This document shows positions 50,008-59,173 of a stretch of 64,000 bases of DNA, in pieces. Both the position numbers and the translations under genes were made by a program. This DNA comes from Bacteroidales bacterium. Its GTDB lineage: Bacteria; Bacteroidota; Bacteroidia; Bacteroidales; P3. Positions within the stretch are counted from its first letter, which is position 1, and each line of letters starts with the position of its first letter. The DNA lies in the NCBI GenBank assembly GCA_017962545.1, contig JAGCVD010000031.1:124001-188000 (forward strand), read 5' to 3'. The notes below the pieces were generated by a model that made no database searches, had not been told where the DNA came from, and saw nothing but the letters and a program-made list of their open reading frames with translations.

Positions 50008-51367
50008 TGAAAACGAAAGGTAACATATTATTCAGGGCACTCTGTACCGTTCTTTTTTTCAATTTTCAATTTTCAATTCAGTACAGGCCCAGGAACTGAC
50101 GCTCGACAGCTGTCTGGCGTTGGCGCGGCGCAACAATGTGGAGATACGCACCACCCAGTTGGAGATAGAACAGGCCCGCGAAGTAAAGCGACAAGTTTTT
50201 ACCAAATACTTTCCGCAGGTGAACCTGGCAGGGTTGGGTTACTATTCTGTCAATCCGCTCATCCATTTCAGCATCGAGGATATACAGTCAAACGACATGC
50301 GTGAGTTGCTGCAGTCACTCTATGAGCTTGTAGCTGCCGAGAGCGACGTGAGGAATGAGGTATCGCTAATGAAGAAAGGCGCCAGCGGATCGGTGCTGGC
50401 CATCCAGCCGCTGTATGCCGGCGGACGTATCGTCACCGGCAACAAGTTGGCCACCCTCGGCGTCGAGGCTGCCGAGCTGCAGGCCCGGATGAAGATGCGC
50501 GACATCATCGAGAATGTTGAGTCGACCTACTACCTCGTCGCGGGGTTACAGCAGAAGGTGGCCACGGTGACGGCAGCGCTCACCCTTATCGACTCGCTCG
50601 ACCGCACCGTACAGCTGGCGTTGGACAACGGCCTCGTGACGCGGGCCGACGCGTTGCAGCTACAGCTGAAGCGCAACGAGATGCTTGCTAACCAGCAGCA
50701 GCTTGCCAGCGGCATCCGCCTCTCGAAGCGACTGCTCTGCACACAGATAGGTATAGAGTATAGCGACACTCTGACCTTTGCCGATCCGCTGATGGAGATG
50801 ACAGCCTTGCCCGACTTTGTCTACTCGACGGTAGGCGACTCGCTCAGGCCGGAGACTCGTCTGTTACAATTGAGCGTCGAAGCCGAGTGGCTGCAACGGC
50901 GACTCACCCTCGGCGAGGCGTTGCCGCAACTCACCCTTATCGGTTCCGCCTACTACGGCAATATGATTAAGAACGACGCCTCGGCTAACGCAGTGGCACT
51001 CCTCTCGCTCTCGGTGCCCTTATCCGGTTGGTGGGAGACTTCGCATAAGCTAAAGCAGCACGACATCCGCATACAGGAGGCCCGCATCCGGCAGGATTAC
51101 TATAACCACATGATGTCGCTTGAAGAGGAGAAGGCCTACAGCGACATGCTGGATGCCGCCGTGCTGCTCAAGTCGGACTCCGCCGCCTTGGAGATTGCCC
51201 AGGAGAACTACCGTCTCTCTGTCCTCAACTATCAAGCCGGAGTCATCACCCTCACCGAGGTGCTACAAGCCCAGGCGCTGCTGCTGCAAGCGCAGAACGC
51301 CATCACCGACCGCCAGACCACATTCGTCACTGCCCGTCGCCGATTGATGGACCTGAGAAATCAATGA
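50004..51367 (+). CDS. TolC-family outer-membrane protein, frameshifted in its signal peptide
   Basis: The mature protein (QAQELTLDSCLALARRN onward, about 425 residues) is a complete TolC-like channel with coiled-coil helices (LVAGLQQKVATVTAALTLIDS; NYQAGVITLTEVLQAQALLLQAQN). The only plausible start is the ATG pair at 50004/50007, overlapping the pump stop. From there the frame reads MKTKGNILFRALCTVLFFNF and ends at a TGA at 50097-50099. The mature part is in another frame with no ATG of its own (open only from 50024). One extra T in the T7 run (50053-50059), or one extra 7-nt TTTTCAA unit, restores a perfect signal peptide ending FNSVQAQ. Phase variation or an assembly error are both possible. 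Confidence 0.85.
50053..50080. repeat. T7 run and TTTTCAA heptamers in the tolC signal peptide
   Basis: T7 followed by CAA and two to three TTTTCAA units. Copy-number or T-run changes of +1 (mod 3) switch the frame. Confidence 0.85.
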
Positions 51368-51433
51368 CCAGTGGCCAGTAATCAACGACCAGTTAACTTT
51401 AAACTTTAAACCTTAAACCCTAAACCTTAAACC
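51367..51433. repeat. Heptamer runs between tolC and the DUF2147 gene
   Basis: CCAGTGG/CCAGTAA/CCAGTTA units from the tolC stop codon on, then five to six CTTTAAA/CCTTAAA units ending 3 nt before the next ATG. They fill the 68-bp gap completely. Confidence 0.85.
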
Positions 51434-51435
51434 TC

Positions 51436-51891
51436 ATGAAACAACTCATTCTTATACTGATGACCCTGCTCTGTGTCAGTCCCATGGTGGCACAAAATGC
51501 GCTGAACGACAAAGCCGACAATATCGTCGGGACCTACTCCGGCAAACAGGGGGACGACAAGTTCAAGGTGAAGATTGTCAAACTCACCGACGGCACCTAC
51601 CGCGGGCAGGTCATCTGGATGGAGCACGACAAAGACGCCCAGGGCAACAAGATACTCGACACCAAGAACCCCGACAAGAGCCTCCGCTCCAAGCCTGCCG
51701 ACAAGGTGGTGCTCTTCTCAGGTCTTAAGTATGATGCCAAGAAACACTGTTGGAACGACACCAAAATCTATGACCCCCAGCGCGGATTGAAGGCCCACAT
51801 GACCGCCGAGTTTACTGCCGACGGCCGTCTGCGCATCAAAGGTACCGTCATGGGTATCGGCGAGAGTGTCTACTGGTCAAAAACCGAATAA
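51436..51891 (+). CDS. DUF2147 exported protein
   Basis: 151 residues. Signal peptide MKQLILILMTLLCVSPMVAQ. The body (GTYSGKQGDDKFKVKIVKLTDGTYRGQVIW; LLFSGLKYDAK-like LFSGLKYDAKKHCWNDTKIYDPQRG) fits DUF2147, a beta-barrel lipocalin-like family of unknown function in the periplasm or outer membrane. First of four genes for exported proteins. Confidence 0.87.
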   Translation: MKQLILILMTLLCVSPMVAQNALNDKADNIVGTYSGKQGDDKFKVKIVKLTDGTYRGQVIWMEHDKDAQGNKILDTKNPDKSLRSKPADKVVLFSGLKYDAKKHCWNDTKIYDPQRGLKAHMTAEFTADGRLRIKGTVMGIGESVYWSKTE

Positions 51892-51902
51892 CCCATCTTA
51901 TT

Positions 51903-52541
51903 ATGAAGAAAATAATCCTTATCCTCTCCTTGTTCTTCGGAGCTATCGGTGCATGGGCGCAGATTCCCGCCGAGGTGACCGACGTGATGAACCACTGCCG
52001 GGCAGCCATGAACAACGCCTCCGGACTTGAGTACGAGGCGGACATGAAGGCCGGCATAGGTCCCTTGGCCATGAAGATGCACTTCGTCATCGCCAACAAA
52101 GGCGACCTCAACCGCACCTGTTTAAACATGAAGGTGCTCGGCGAGGAGGTGGTGGTCGAATCGGGTTTCGACGGCACCGACACCTGGGAAATCAAACACT
52201 CCTCCAAGAGCGACACCATAATCTTCAACCACGGCAACACGCGCAACAAGAGCAAAGGCGACCTCGACCTTGACCTCGACCACAAATACAACAAGGCCAA
52301 GATGAAACTTAATGACGGCTACTACGAAATCACCTTCAGTAACCCTAAAGACAAAGACAACGAGGTGAAGCGTGTCACAGCCAAAATCTCCGCCAAGAAC
52401 TACACCATGCGTGAGATACGCACCAGCGCCCGCGGAGCCTCGGTGACAATGAACGTCACCAAAATCCACGTCGGCCTGAAGGACAGCCACTTCAAACCCG
52501 ACCTGTCGAAATACCCGAATGCCGTTATTATCCGGAAATAA
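51903..52541 (+). CDS. Exported LolA-like protein
   Basis: 212 residues with signal peptide (MKKIILILSLFFGAIGAWAQ). Strand pattern and blocks such as LEYEADMKAGIGPLAMKMHFVI, GTDTWEIKHSSKSDT and DGYYEITFSNPKD suggest the LolA/LolB superfamily fold that carries lipids or lipoproteins across the periplasm. This is a fold-level guess. 11 bp after the DUF2147 gene. Confidence 0.6.
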   Translation: MKKIILILSLFFGAIGAWAQIPAEVTDVMNHCRAAMNNASGLEYEADMKAGIGPLAMKMHFVIANKGDLNRTCLNMKVLGEEVVVESGFDGTDTWEIKHSSKSDTIIFNHGNTRNKSKGDLDLDLDHKYNKAKMKLNDGYYEITFSNPKDKDNEVKRVTAKISAKNYTMREIRTSARGASVTMNVTKIHVGLKDSHFKPDLSKYPNAVIIRK

Positions 52542-52568
52542 GCACATTCTTATAGAAACACATACAAG

Positions 52569-53663
52569 ATGAGAAAAATAACACTCTTACTGACAATCGC
52601 AGCACTGGCCTTCGTGTCGTGCGGAAAGGAAGAAGTCGACCCCACACCCGACGGAACAGTGACGCTGAACTGCGTGAAACCCGCCTACCTGAGCGCCGGC
52701 GACACCGTGGCGCTTATCTCCCCCTCCTACTACACCCCGATGGAGAACGTCGAGGCGACCGCCAACCTGCTACGGTCGTGGGGCTTAGTTCCTGTCATCG
52801 GCCCCAACGTGGGCAAGGTGGTGGACGGCAGATATGCTGGAACCGTCGCCGAGCGTGTCAGCGACATTCTCTGGGCTTTCGGTGACCCGAGCATCAAGGC
52901 CATCATCTGCAACCGCGGTGGTTACGGCACCATACAGCTCATCGACCAGATTCCCCTCTCCGTGTTGTCTGCCTCACCCAAATGGTTTGTCGGCTTCAGC
53001 GACATCAGCACCCTGCACGGCCTGCTGAACCGCGCCGGAGTGATGAGCGTTCACGGCACCATGAGTTCCTTCCTGGCACAAGGCGGAACCGACGCGACCA
53101 GCACCATGATGCGCGACCTGCTGCTGGGTCAAGTCCCCTGCTATCATCTGCCCGCCCATGCCCAGAACATCACGGGAACAGCCAGCGGCATACTGGTGGG
53201 AGGCAACCTATGCACCTTCACCCCCAACCTCGGCTCGCAGGCCGACGCCACGATGGGACAGGACCTCATCCTTTTCGTGGAGGAGGTCGAAGAGTCGATG
53301 CACAACATCGACCGTCAGATGCGTATCCTGCAGATGAACGGCGTGCTCGACCGCTGCAAGGGAATCGTCCTGGGCGAGTTCACCGGATGTGGGACAGAGT
53401 TCACCTATGAGAATGTCGAGGCCATGATTCGCCAGATTGTGGAGCCTTACGGCATACCGATGCTCTGCGGGTTCCCCGCCGGCCACGGAGACATGAACCT
53501 GCCGCTCATCATGGGAGCACCCGTAACCATCGACGTGCGTGCCGACGGAGCCACCCTGCGGTTCAATATCGACGGAGAACAGCGCGACGTCAACACCGCC
53601 AACGTCACAGCCAAAACAACACCTCTCGCCGATCGGATGAAGCTGGCCGGCAAAAAGTTATAG
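52569..53663 (+). CDS. LD-carboxypeptidase (peptidase S66), lipid-anchored
   Basis: 364 residues. Lipobox FVSCGKE (Cys about residue 18). S66 signature residues are visible: Ser144 in VGFSDIS, Glu238/239 in FVEEVEES and His in FPAGHGD. NRGGYGT is also typical. Cleaves the L-D bond of the murein tetrapeptide in wall recycling or relatives such as microcin; as a lipoprotein it would act in the periplasm, unlike cytoplasmic LdcA. 27 bp after the LolA-like gene. Confidence 0.9.
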   Translation: MRKITLLLTIAALAFVSCGKEEVDPTPDGTVTLNCVKPAYLSAGDTVALISPSYYTPMENVEATANLLRSWGLVPVIGPNVGKVVDGRYAGTVAERVSDILWAFGDPSIKAIICNRGGYGTIQLIDQIPLSVLSASPKWFVGFSDISTLHGLLNRAGVMSVHGTMSSFLAQGGTDATSTMMRDLLLGQVPCYHLPAHAQNITGTASGILVGGNLCTFTPNLGSQADATMGQDLILFVEEVEESMHNIDRQMRILQMNGVLDRCKGIVLGEFTGCGTEFTYENVEAMIRQIVEPYGIPMLCGFPAGHGDMNLPLIMGAPVTIDVRADGATLRFNIDGEQRDVNTANVTAKTTPLADRMKLAGKKL

Positions 53664-53686
53664 AGCCACCCTTTATTGTTTAACTT

Positions 53687-54994
53687 ATGAAGCGTACACT
53701 CATTCTGCTGGCTTGTTTGCTGGCTTTCGGCGCGGCAAGCGCACAGGACAATATGATTGCCGTCAAGGGCACTGTGACCGATGCCAAGAGCAAGGAAGGC
53801 TTACCGGGCGTCACTGTCTATGTGCAGAACGGCTACCACTACACCCAAACCAACGGCGACGGCACTTTCGTCATCAAGGTGCCCGAGAAGATGCTCGGCG
53901 GCAACCTCATCTTCTCCCTGTTCGGCTATGAACGTGACACTCTGGCGGTGAAAAAAGTTCAGAAAAACCCCAAGGTGAAGCTCAAGGAAGGCGGCGTCAG
54001 TAAGTTGAGCGAGGTCGTCGTCAGCGAGTACACGCCCCAGACGCTCATCAAAGAGGCCGTCAACCACATCCCGCAGAACTATTGGACCGACACGACGATA
54101 GGCACCTACTTCTACCGCGACGTGCGCCAGCTCGAAGACAGCCTCTACCTCTTCGACGAGATGGTGTTCGACGCCCTCCGTGTGGGCTACGACAAGCACA
54201 ACACAAGCACCAAGCCCCACGAGCGCGGTGGCCGCCTCAACTACAAGGCCATCCTCTTCTCGCGCCTCCTGGTGAACGACACAGCATATATCAAAAAGAT
54301 AACCAGTGGCACGGGCAGCTTCCGTCTGACCTATTCGGACAACGACGTGCTTGTCGACCCGGTCGAGATACCCAACACCACCAACTACCTCTCCACATCG
54401 AAAAGCAGCCTCAAGTCGTGGAAATACAAAATGGAGACGTTCACCGACCCAGACAATGTTGAATATTATCTTGTCACAATGACAAAAAAAGTCTCCTCCT
54501 TTGGCCCCACCGAGTACAAGGTCCTCCTCACCGTTCGGAGAAACGACCTGGCCATCACCAAGCTGGAGTACAACTATGACTCAAAGGAGAACGACTACCC
54601 CTGGCCGTTGAATAAACTGAGTCAAAAGGTGGGCCGGGACTCCATCTATTACGGCGAAAAACAGGTTTACAACTACGGTGAAATCGACGGCAAGCTGACG
54701 CTCACCTCCTATACGACGCACAATACGGCCACTTTCTTTTATTCCAACGACACCATGTATGGCCAGCGCGAGCAACATTTTGTCTATGACGCCCAGTGTG
54801 TCCTCACCTCGCAACGCCGTGGCGACGCCTCCTTCCTCGACAGCAACAACATCCAGTCGCCCGTCCGCATCGCCGTCTCCGACCGCCAGGCCGGCGAGCT
54901 GCGCTACGACGAAGACTTTTGGAACCAATACAACTTCGTGCCCGTCGAGGCCGCCCTGCTGGAGAAACTCGAAAAGAAACTAGGCCGGAAATGA
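53687..54994 (+). CDS. Exported protein with carboxypeptidase-regulatory-like domain
   Basis: 435 residues. Signal peptide MKRTLILLACLLAFGAASAQ. Residues about 25-105 form a CarboxypepD_reg-like beta-sandwich (VKGTVTDAKSKEGLPGVTVYVQNGYHYTQTNGDGTFVIKVP), the domain found at the start of many SusC-like and DUF5686-like proteins. The rest (about 330 residues) is beta-rich (YKVLLTVRRNDLAITKLEYNYDS), perhaps outer-membrane associated; no TonB-dependent barrel is present. Last gene of the run, ending at a terminator. Confidence 0.75.
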   Translation: MKRTLILLACLLAFGAASAQDNMIAVKGTVTDAKSKEGLPGVTVYVQNGYHYTQTNGDGTFVIKVPEKMLGGNLIFSLFGYERDTLAVKKVQKNPKVKLKEGGVSKLSEVVVSEYTPQTLIKEAVNHIPQNYWTDTTIGTYFYRDVRQLEDSLYLFDEMVFDALRVGYDKHNTSTKPHERGGRLNYKAILFSRLLVNDTAYIKKITSGTGSFRLTYSDNDVLVDPVEIPNTTNYLSTSKSSLKSWKYKMETFTDPDNVEYYLVTMTKKVSSFGPTEYKVLLTVRRNDLAITKLEYNYDSKENDYPWPLNKLSQKVGRDSIYYGEKQVYNYGEIDGKLTLTSYTTHNTATFFYSNDTMYGQREQHFVYDAQCVLTSQRRGDASFLDSNNIQSPVRIAVSDRQAGELRYDEDFWNQYNFVPVEAALLEKLEKKLGRK

Positions 54995-55010
54995 CAACAT
55001 CTCACCCACA

Positions 55011-55042
55011 AAAAAAGGCTCTCAATTGAGAGCCTTTTTTTT
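55011..55042 (+). terminator. Terminator after the 53.7-kb gene
   Basis: AGGCTCTC / GAGAGCCT stem with AATT loop, preceded by A7 and followed by T8. Confidence 0.93.
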
Positions 55043-55090
55043 GTAGTCGCTGAGTCGCTGAGTCACTAAGTCCGTAAGTCCATAAGTCTC
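55043..55090. repeat. GTCGCTGA-type octamer array
   Basis: Five to six degenerate octamers (GTCGCTGA, GTCACTAA, GTCCGTAA, GTCCATAA), directly behind the terminator. Confidence 0.8.
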
Positions 55091-55198
55091 GTTGACTCAA
55101 AGACTCACAGACTCTTCCACTCAAAAACGTCAAAATTTGTAAGATTTTACACCTTTTTGCGTCATCTATATAGAGAACAGTCAAAAAAGCTCATCAAC

Positions 55199-55393
55199 AT
55201 GAAGAAACAACTGATAAAATATTTTGGCGAAAGCACCTTCGAGATGGCAGCAGCGCTTGCGATAACCAACCTCATAACCCACGATATCATGACGCCACGC
55301 AATCTCTTACTCTTCGTCGCCATCGTCTTGGGATTCTCCACCATAGTGACATTTATACAATACCTTTTCCTGAAAAAGAAACATCAACAATAA
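55199..55393 (+). CDS. Small membrane protein of unknown function
   Basis: 64 residues from the ATG at 55199 (MKKQLIKYFGESTFEMAAAL). Two hydrophobic stretches (about 14-26 and 35-57) and a basic C-terminus (LKKKHQQ). No family recognised. The sequence upstream (55150-55180, TTTTTGCGTC and then ATCTATATAGAGAAC) might be a promoter of unusual type. The 165 bp downstream hold no gene. Confidence 0.55.
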   Translation: MKKQLIKYFGESTFEMAAALAITNLITHDIMTPRNLLLFVAIVLGFSTIVTFIQYLFLKKKHQQ

Positions 55394-55558
55394 CCCCCAA
55401 CCCCTATGGTGACAGGGTGAGCGCTGTGAAAAAAGATAATCCGCATACTATTATTGGCAAAACCGCGTTAATAGAGGCAAAACAATTTAATCAGACGCTT
55501 ATCGAAGAAAACATTACTTGCTGAATAACCTTATTAATTAACTTAAAAGAATACTGTT

Positions 55559-56218
55559 ATGAAAGTAATGTTTCGAGGCATTGTGATGCTTTGCGTTCTC
55601 CAACTGTCGTTCCTCGTAGGACCTGCCCACTCGCAAGAGCGGGACAATGGAGCATTTGACAATCACAAGTTTCTCTACGGCATCCACCTGGGGTACACCG
55701 AGAACAAAGTCGACATCTATTCCACCAATGGAGGCCTTATTGCCAGCCGGGACGGCACATTGAGCGCTTCGGATAATCACTCGTTCTACACGGGCGGTTT
55801 CCGTATCGCCGTGATTGGTGAAGCCCAGCTGGGGCGTTGTTTCAGCCTGCGGGTCATGCCGGGCGTGTCGCTCTTCAGCAGCTACAAGCTGGAAAGCGTC
55901 CGCGGCGAGGTGCCTGTCGACGTCAAGTTCTATCCCGTCCGCATGGGGAAGCTGCGGCCCTACCTGACCTCCGGACTTGGCTACGGTTATGACTTCGCTT
56001 CACGGCGTGAGGACAGCCACAATTACATCAAGCCGCTGAACGCCCACAACCTGAGCTACACGTGCGGTCTGGGAGTGGATTGGTACACACGCCTTGTCAG
56101 GGTCGGTCTTGAGCTGAAGGCCGGCATCGGCCTCCTCCCGCTCGGCACTGGCGGCGGCAATTTCTCCTATTTCCACAACGGCCACACCTTCTGCCTCGGC
56201 CTCAACATCGAAGCCTAG
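55559..56218 (+). CDS. PorT-like outer-membrane beta-barrel protein
   Basis: 219 residues with signal peptide ending AHSQ. It starts [20 protein letters not shown] and has repeated barrel strands ([33 protein letters not shown]). This resembles the PorT family of eight-stranded barrels. True PorT is a type IX secretion component, but many relatives have other roles, so T9SS membership is not shown. Confidence 0.65.
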   Translation: MKVMFRGIVMLCVLQLSFLVGPAHSQERDNGAFDNHKFLYGIHLGYTENKVDIYSTNGGLIASRDGTLSASDNHSFYTGGFRIAVIGEAQLGRCFSLRVMPGVSLFSSYKLESVRGEVPVDVKFYPVRMGKLRPYLTSGLGYGYDFASRREDSHNYIKPLNAHNLSYTCGLGVDWYTRLVRVGLELKAGIGLLPLGTGGGNFSYFHNGHTFCLGLNIEA

Positions 56219-56222
56219 CTTC

Positions 56223-56402
56223 AACCAATTGCCCTCAAAGAGACAAAGCCCCTCGCTGCAGCGGATGCAGGCCTTCTACGGCTTCGACTACCGCTTCTGC
56301 AACGCCCGCGCCGGCTGGGAGAAAGGCCATGTGGAGCGCAGCGTGGACTATGTCAGGGACGGGCATTCACCACACGGGTGGACTTTGACTCCATAGGCGA
56401 TG
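56223..56402 (+). pseudogene. IS21-family transposase (IstA) remnant, frameshifted
   Basis: The frame reads [20 protein letters not shown] then [11 protein letters not shown]. This is the C-terminal part of an IstA integrase core (pattern FxFCN...GxEKGxVExxVxYVR). It stops at 56392-56394 after a frameshift near 56359; the other frame continues as [14 protein letters not shown], matching the normal continuation of IstA (RKxFxTxxxFDS). No istB, terminal repeats or upstream half are present, so it is an old fragment. Confidence 0.75.
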
Positions 56403-56551
56403 AGTAAGAGGGGATGGCGCGAAGGTGCTGGGTTGGAGGAGGTTGGGTGTTGCCCGGAAGAGGACGTTTTGACAATTTTTGTCTTGAAAAAATCAAAAAT
56501 GTCAAAAAATATTTTTGCCACTCCGTCAAGGATGGCAATAGGCTCTGTTTC

Positions 56552-56579
56552 AGTCGCTCCCAAAGATGTGGGAGCGACT
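56552..56579. other. Perfect hairpin of unknown role
   Basis: AGTCGCTCCCA / TGGGAGCGACT, 11-bp stem with 6-nt loop, between the IS21 remnant and the GH3-like gene. There is no T tract, so it is not a typical terminator; it may be an end of the lost mobile element or an RNA structure. Confidence 0.5.
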
Positions 56580-56638
56580 TGTGGAGAGGTGGTGGAGAAA
56601 TATTTTAATGTGTCTGCGTGTGTTTTGAAATTTTTATG

Positions 56639-56648
56639 TAAATTTGCA
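56639..56648 (+). promoter_or_regulatory. Possible -7 element of the GH3-like gene
   Basis: TAAATTTGCA 23 nt before the ATG. No TTTG box at the usual distance; weaker call than the others. Confidence 0.45.
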
Positions 56649-56670
56649 TCCTGAAATAACGATTCTATAT

Positions 56671-58236
56671 ATGCCTATTCCTGTCGTCGGGGCCATAGTG
56701 AAGGCCGCTGCAGAACTTAAGAACATACCGGTTGAAATCCGCCAAAACCATACCGACCCCATCCGTGCACAACGTCGTGAGTTGCGCAAATTACTCACCA
56801 AGGCACAGTTCACCGAATTCGGAAAACAATATTATTTCGATGAGATCTTGAAGTCGGGGAATATCCTCGACGAGTTCCGCAAGCGTGTGCCTGTGTTCGA
56901 CTACAACAAGATGCACGACATGTGGTGGCACCTCTGTCTCAAGGGCAAGCGCAATGTCGCTTGGCCAGGGAAGATAAAATATTTCGCCCTCAGCTCGGGC
57001 ACTTCCGAGGCCACCAGCAAGTATATCCCCATCACGCGGGCGCTGAACAACAGCATTACACGGGCGGGCGTGAGGCAGCTGGTGTCGATTACGCGCTACG
57101 ACTTCCCCTTGGGCTTCTACAATCGCGGCGTGCTGATGATTGGCGGCAGCACCGAGTTGCAACACAACAAGCAGTACGGCTACTATGCCGGCGACCTTTC
57201 GGGCATCTCGGCGGGCAAGATACCGGCGTGGTTCGAGCGGTTCTACAAGCCGGGGCAGAAGATTTCGAGAGTTAACGACTGGGCGCAGAAGATGGACATG
57301 ATGGTGAAGGAGGCTCCGAAATGGGACATCGGCATCATCGTGGGTGTGCCGACATGGGTGCAGATTCTGCTCGAGCGCATCATCAAGGAGTATCACCTCA
57401 AGACCATCCACGACCTGTGGCCCAACCTGATGATATATGTCCACAGCGGCGTGGCTTTTGCGCCCTACGAGAAGAGCTTCGAGCGTATCTTCGGCAAGGA
57501 GGTCGTGATGGTGGAGAGCTATCTGGCCTCAGAGGGTTATGTCGCTTATCAGATGGATTTCAGGAAGCGGGTGATGCAACTTTTGGTCGACAACGGCATC
57601 TATTTCGAGTTCGTCCCCTTCGACGAGGAGAACTTCGACGAGAACGGCAATATTGTGGAGCATCCCAAGACGTTGCTCCTCCGCGAGGTGAAGGAAGGCG
57701 TGGATTACGCCCTCCTGCTTTCCACCTGTGCTGGCACATGGCGCTATCTCATTGGCGACACCATACGTTTCCTCAACACCAAGAACTGCGAAATCGTCAT
57801 CACAGGCCGCACGAAGCAGTTCCTGAGCATCACGGGCGAGCACCTCTCGCAGGACAATATGACGCGAGCCGTGGAGATGATGGCGCAGCAGCTGGATGTC
57901 GACATCAAGGAGTTCACCGTGGCGGGTGTCCGTCACGATACGCTGTTCGCGCACCACTGGTATCTGGGTTGCGACGAGCCTCTCGACAAGCAGGAGGCTG
58001 TCAGGCTCATTGACGAGAACCTCTGCAAGCTCAACGACGACTATGCCGTGGAGCGCCAGCAGGCCATCAAGGAACTGTTTGTCGACGTGCTGCCCACACA
58101 ACGGTTCTATGACTTCATGGAACAGAAAATCGGCAAGTGGGGCGGCGCCACCAAGTTCCCGCGCGTGCTGAAAGGCGAACGCCTGGAGATGTGGGAGGAA
58201 TTTGTGAGAGAGCGGCAGGTGGCGGAAAGCAAATGA
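56671..58236 (+). CDS. GH3 auxin-responsive promoter family protein (acyl-acid adenylating type)
   Basis: 521 residues from the ATG at 56671. The GH3 fold of the ANL superfamily is visible: ALSSGTSEATSKYIPI (P-loop-like motif for ATP), YLASEGY and RYLIGDTIRF, then ITGRTKQFLSITGEHL (hinge Asp/Gly region). Plant GH3 enzymes couple hormones to amino acids through an acyl-adenylate. Bacterial members are common in Bacteroidota and their substrate is unknown. It overlaps the LysE-like gene by 4 bp. Confidence 0.9.
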   Translation: MPIPVVGAIVKAAAELKNIPVEIRQNHTDPIRAQRRELRKLLTKAQFTEFGKQYYFDEILKSGNILDEFRKRVPVFDYNKMHDMWWHLCLKGKRNVAWPGKIKYFALSSGTSEATSKYIPITRALNNSITRAGVRQLVSITRYDFPLGFYNRGVLMIGGSTELQHNKQYGYYAGDLSGISAGKIPAWFERFYKPGQKISRVNDWAQKMDMMVKEAPKWDIGIIVGVPTWVQILLERIIKEYHLKTIHDLWPNLMIYVHSGVAFAPYEKSFERIFGKEVVMVESYLASEGYVAYQMDFRKRVMQLLVDNGIYFEFVPFDEENFDENGNIVEHPKTLLLREVKEGVDYALLLSTCAGTWRYLIGDTIRFLNTKNCEIVITGRTKQFLSITGEHLSQDNMTRAVEMMAQQLDVDIKEFTVAGVRHDTLFAHHWYLGCDEPLDKQEAVRLIDENLCKLNDDYAVERQQAIKELFVDVLPTQRFYDFMEQKIGKWGGATKFPRVLKGERLEMWEEFVRERQVAESK

Positions 58237-58967
58237 GCACTATGGAGAGTACGCAGGAAATCTTTGAGAGGATACCCGAAACCGGCGGTGGCGGACTGTT
58301 GGGGTTCTTGCTATGGGCCATCCTGATAGGTCTGTTCCTCTCGGTGGTCGTCAATATGGGGCCGGCGTTCATCACCTTAGTGCAGACAAGCCTCCACAGA
58401 GGCTTCAGGTCGGCGGCATGGTTTGCCATGGGCGTCATCCTTAACGATGCGATGGTGGTCTCCGTCTGTATCCTGACATCGGTGCAGGTGGTGACGCACA
58501 ACGGTTTTGAGTCGGCTCTGGCATGCATCGGCGCCGGCTTGATTATGGTGTTGTTCGGCGTCTACACCTATATGAAGAAGGATAAGGGCAAGGACCACAG
58601 GGAAGAGGTGGCGGCGAAGCATTCGGAGGAGATGTTGAAAGACCCGGACGAGAAGCCGGCATGGTATGTCTTCTTCGGCAAGGGATTCGCCCTCAATGTG
58701 TTGAATCCGTTTGTCTGGCTGCTCTGGTTTTCGGCTGTGGCTATTGCGGCGGGTAAGATGGGCGGCAACAAGGTCAACACCATTGTGTTTTTCGCCGTCA
58801 TCCTTGGCACGACCTTTGCGATGGAGCTGCTGAAAGCCTGGGGTGCGGCCAAGCTGCAGAAGTTCCTCACCCCCGAGCGCATGACTATGATAAATAGAAT
58901 TGCGGGAGTGATGCTGATGCTCTTCGGAGCATATTTCATCGTCTTCCGAGGAATAGTACATTTATGA
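58233..58967 (+). CDS. LysE-family transporter
   Basis: 244 residues from the ATG at 58233, overlapping the GH3 stop. Six hydrophobic segments with the LysE-like start (GFLLWAILIGLFLSVVVNMGPAFITLVQTSLHRGFRSAAWFAMGV). The family exports amino acids or similar small molecules. A link with the GH3-like enzyme, for instance export of an amino-acid conjugate, is possible but only from position. Confidence 0.87.
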   Translation: MSTMESTQEIFERIPETGGGGLLGFLLWAILIGLFLSVVVNMGPAFITLVQTSLHRGFRSAAWFAMGVILNDAMVVSVCILTSVQVVTHNGFESALACIGAGLIMVLFGVYTYMKKDKGKDHREEVAAKHSEEMLKDPDEKPAWYVFFGKGFALNVLNPFVWLLWFSAVAIAAGKMGGNKVNTIVFFAVILGTTFAMELLKAWGAAKLQKFLTPERMTMINRIAGVMLMLFGAYFIVFRGIVHL

Positions 58968-59173
58968 TAAAGACTCTGCTCATAGTGTTGGCGATAGCCG
59001 TCGGCGTGTTTGCGCTGATGATGGCGGGATTGGGCGTCAAGATGCTGCTGCGCAAGGAGAAGGAATTCAAACGGCCCTGCGCCAACGCCGACCCCAAGAC
59101 GGGCCGCTGCGCGAACTGCACGTGTGGGAAGAGAGGAGTGAAGGGGAGTGAAGGGATAAATGATTTTTTATGA
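58964..59173 (+). CDS. Small membrane protein with Cys-rich tail
   Basis: 69 residues. One membrane helix (IKTLLIVLAIAVGVFALMMAGLGVKMLL) followed by KEKEFKRPCANADPKTGRCANCTCGK with four cysteines, the pattern of a short Bacteroidota family of unknown role. The final residues (GVKGSEGINDFL) are encoded by GGAGTGAA-type octamers and are probably repeat-derived. It overlaps the LysE-like gene and phoH by 4 bp each. Confidence 0.8.
   Translation: MIKTLLIVLAIAVGVFALMMAGLGVKMLLRKEKEFKRPCANADPKTGRCANCTCGKRGVKGSEGINDFL

Noticed and set aside
50120..51367. TolC starting at the TTG at 50120
   Set aside because: This would drop the signal peptide and first conserved residues (ELTLDSCLALA), which are visible upstream in the same frame; a frameshifted start is the better reading.
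35765..56415. 13-nt match GATGAGTAAGAGG at 35.77 and 56.40 kb
   Set aside because: Too short and isolated to support a shared element; flanks do not match.
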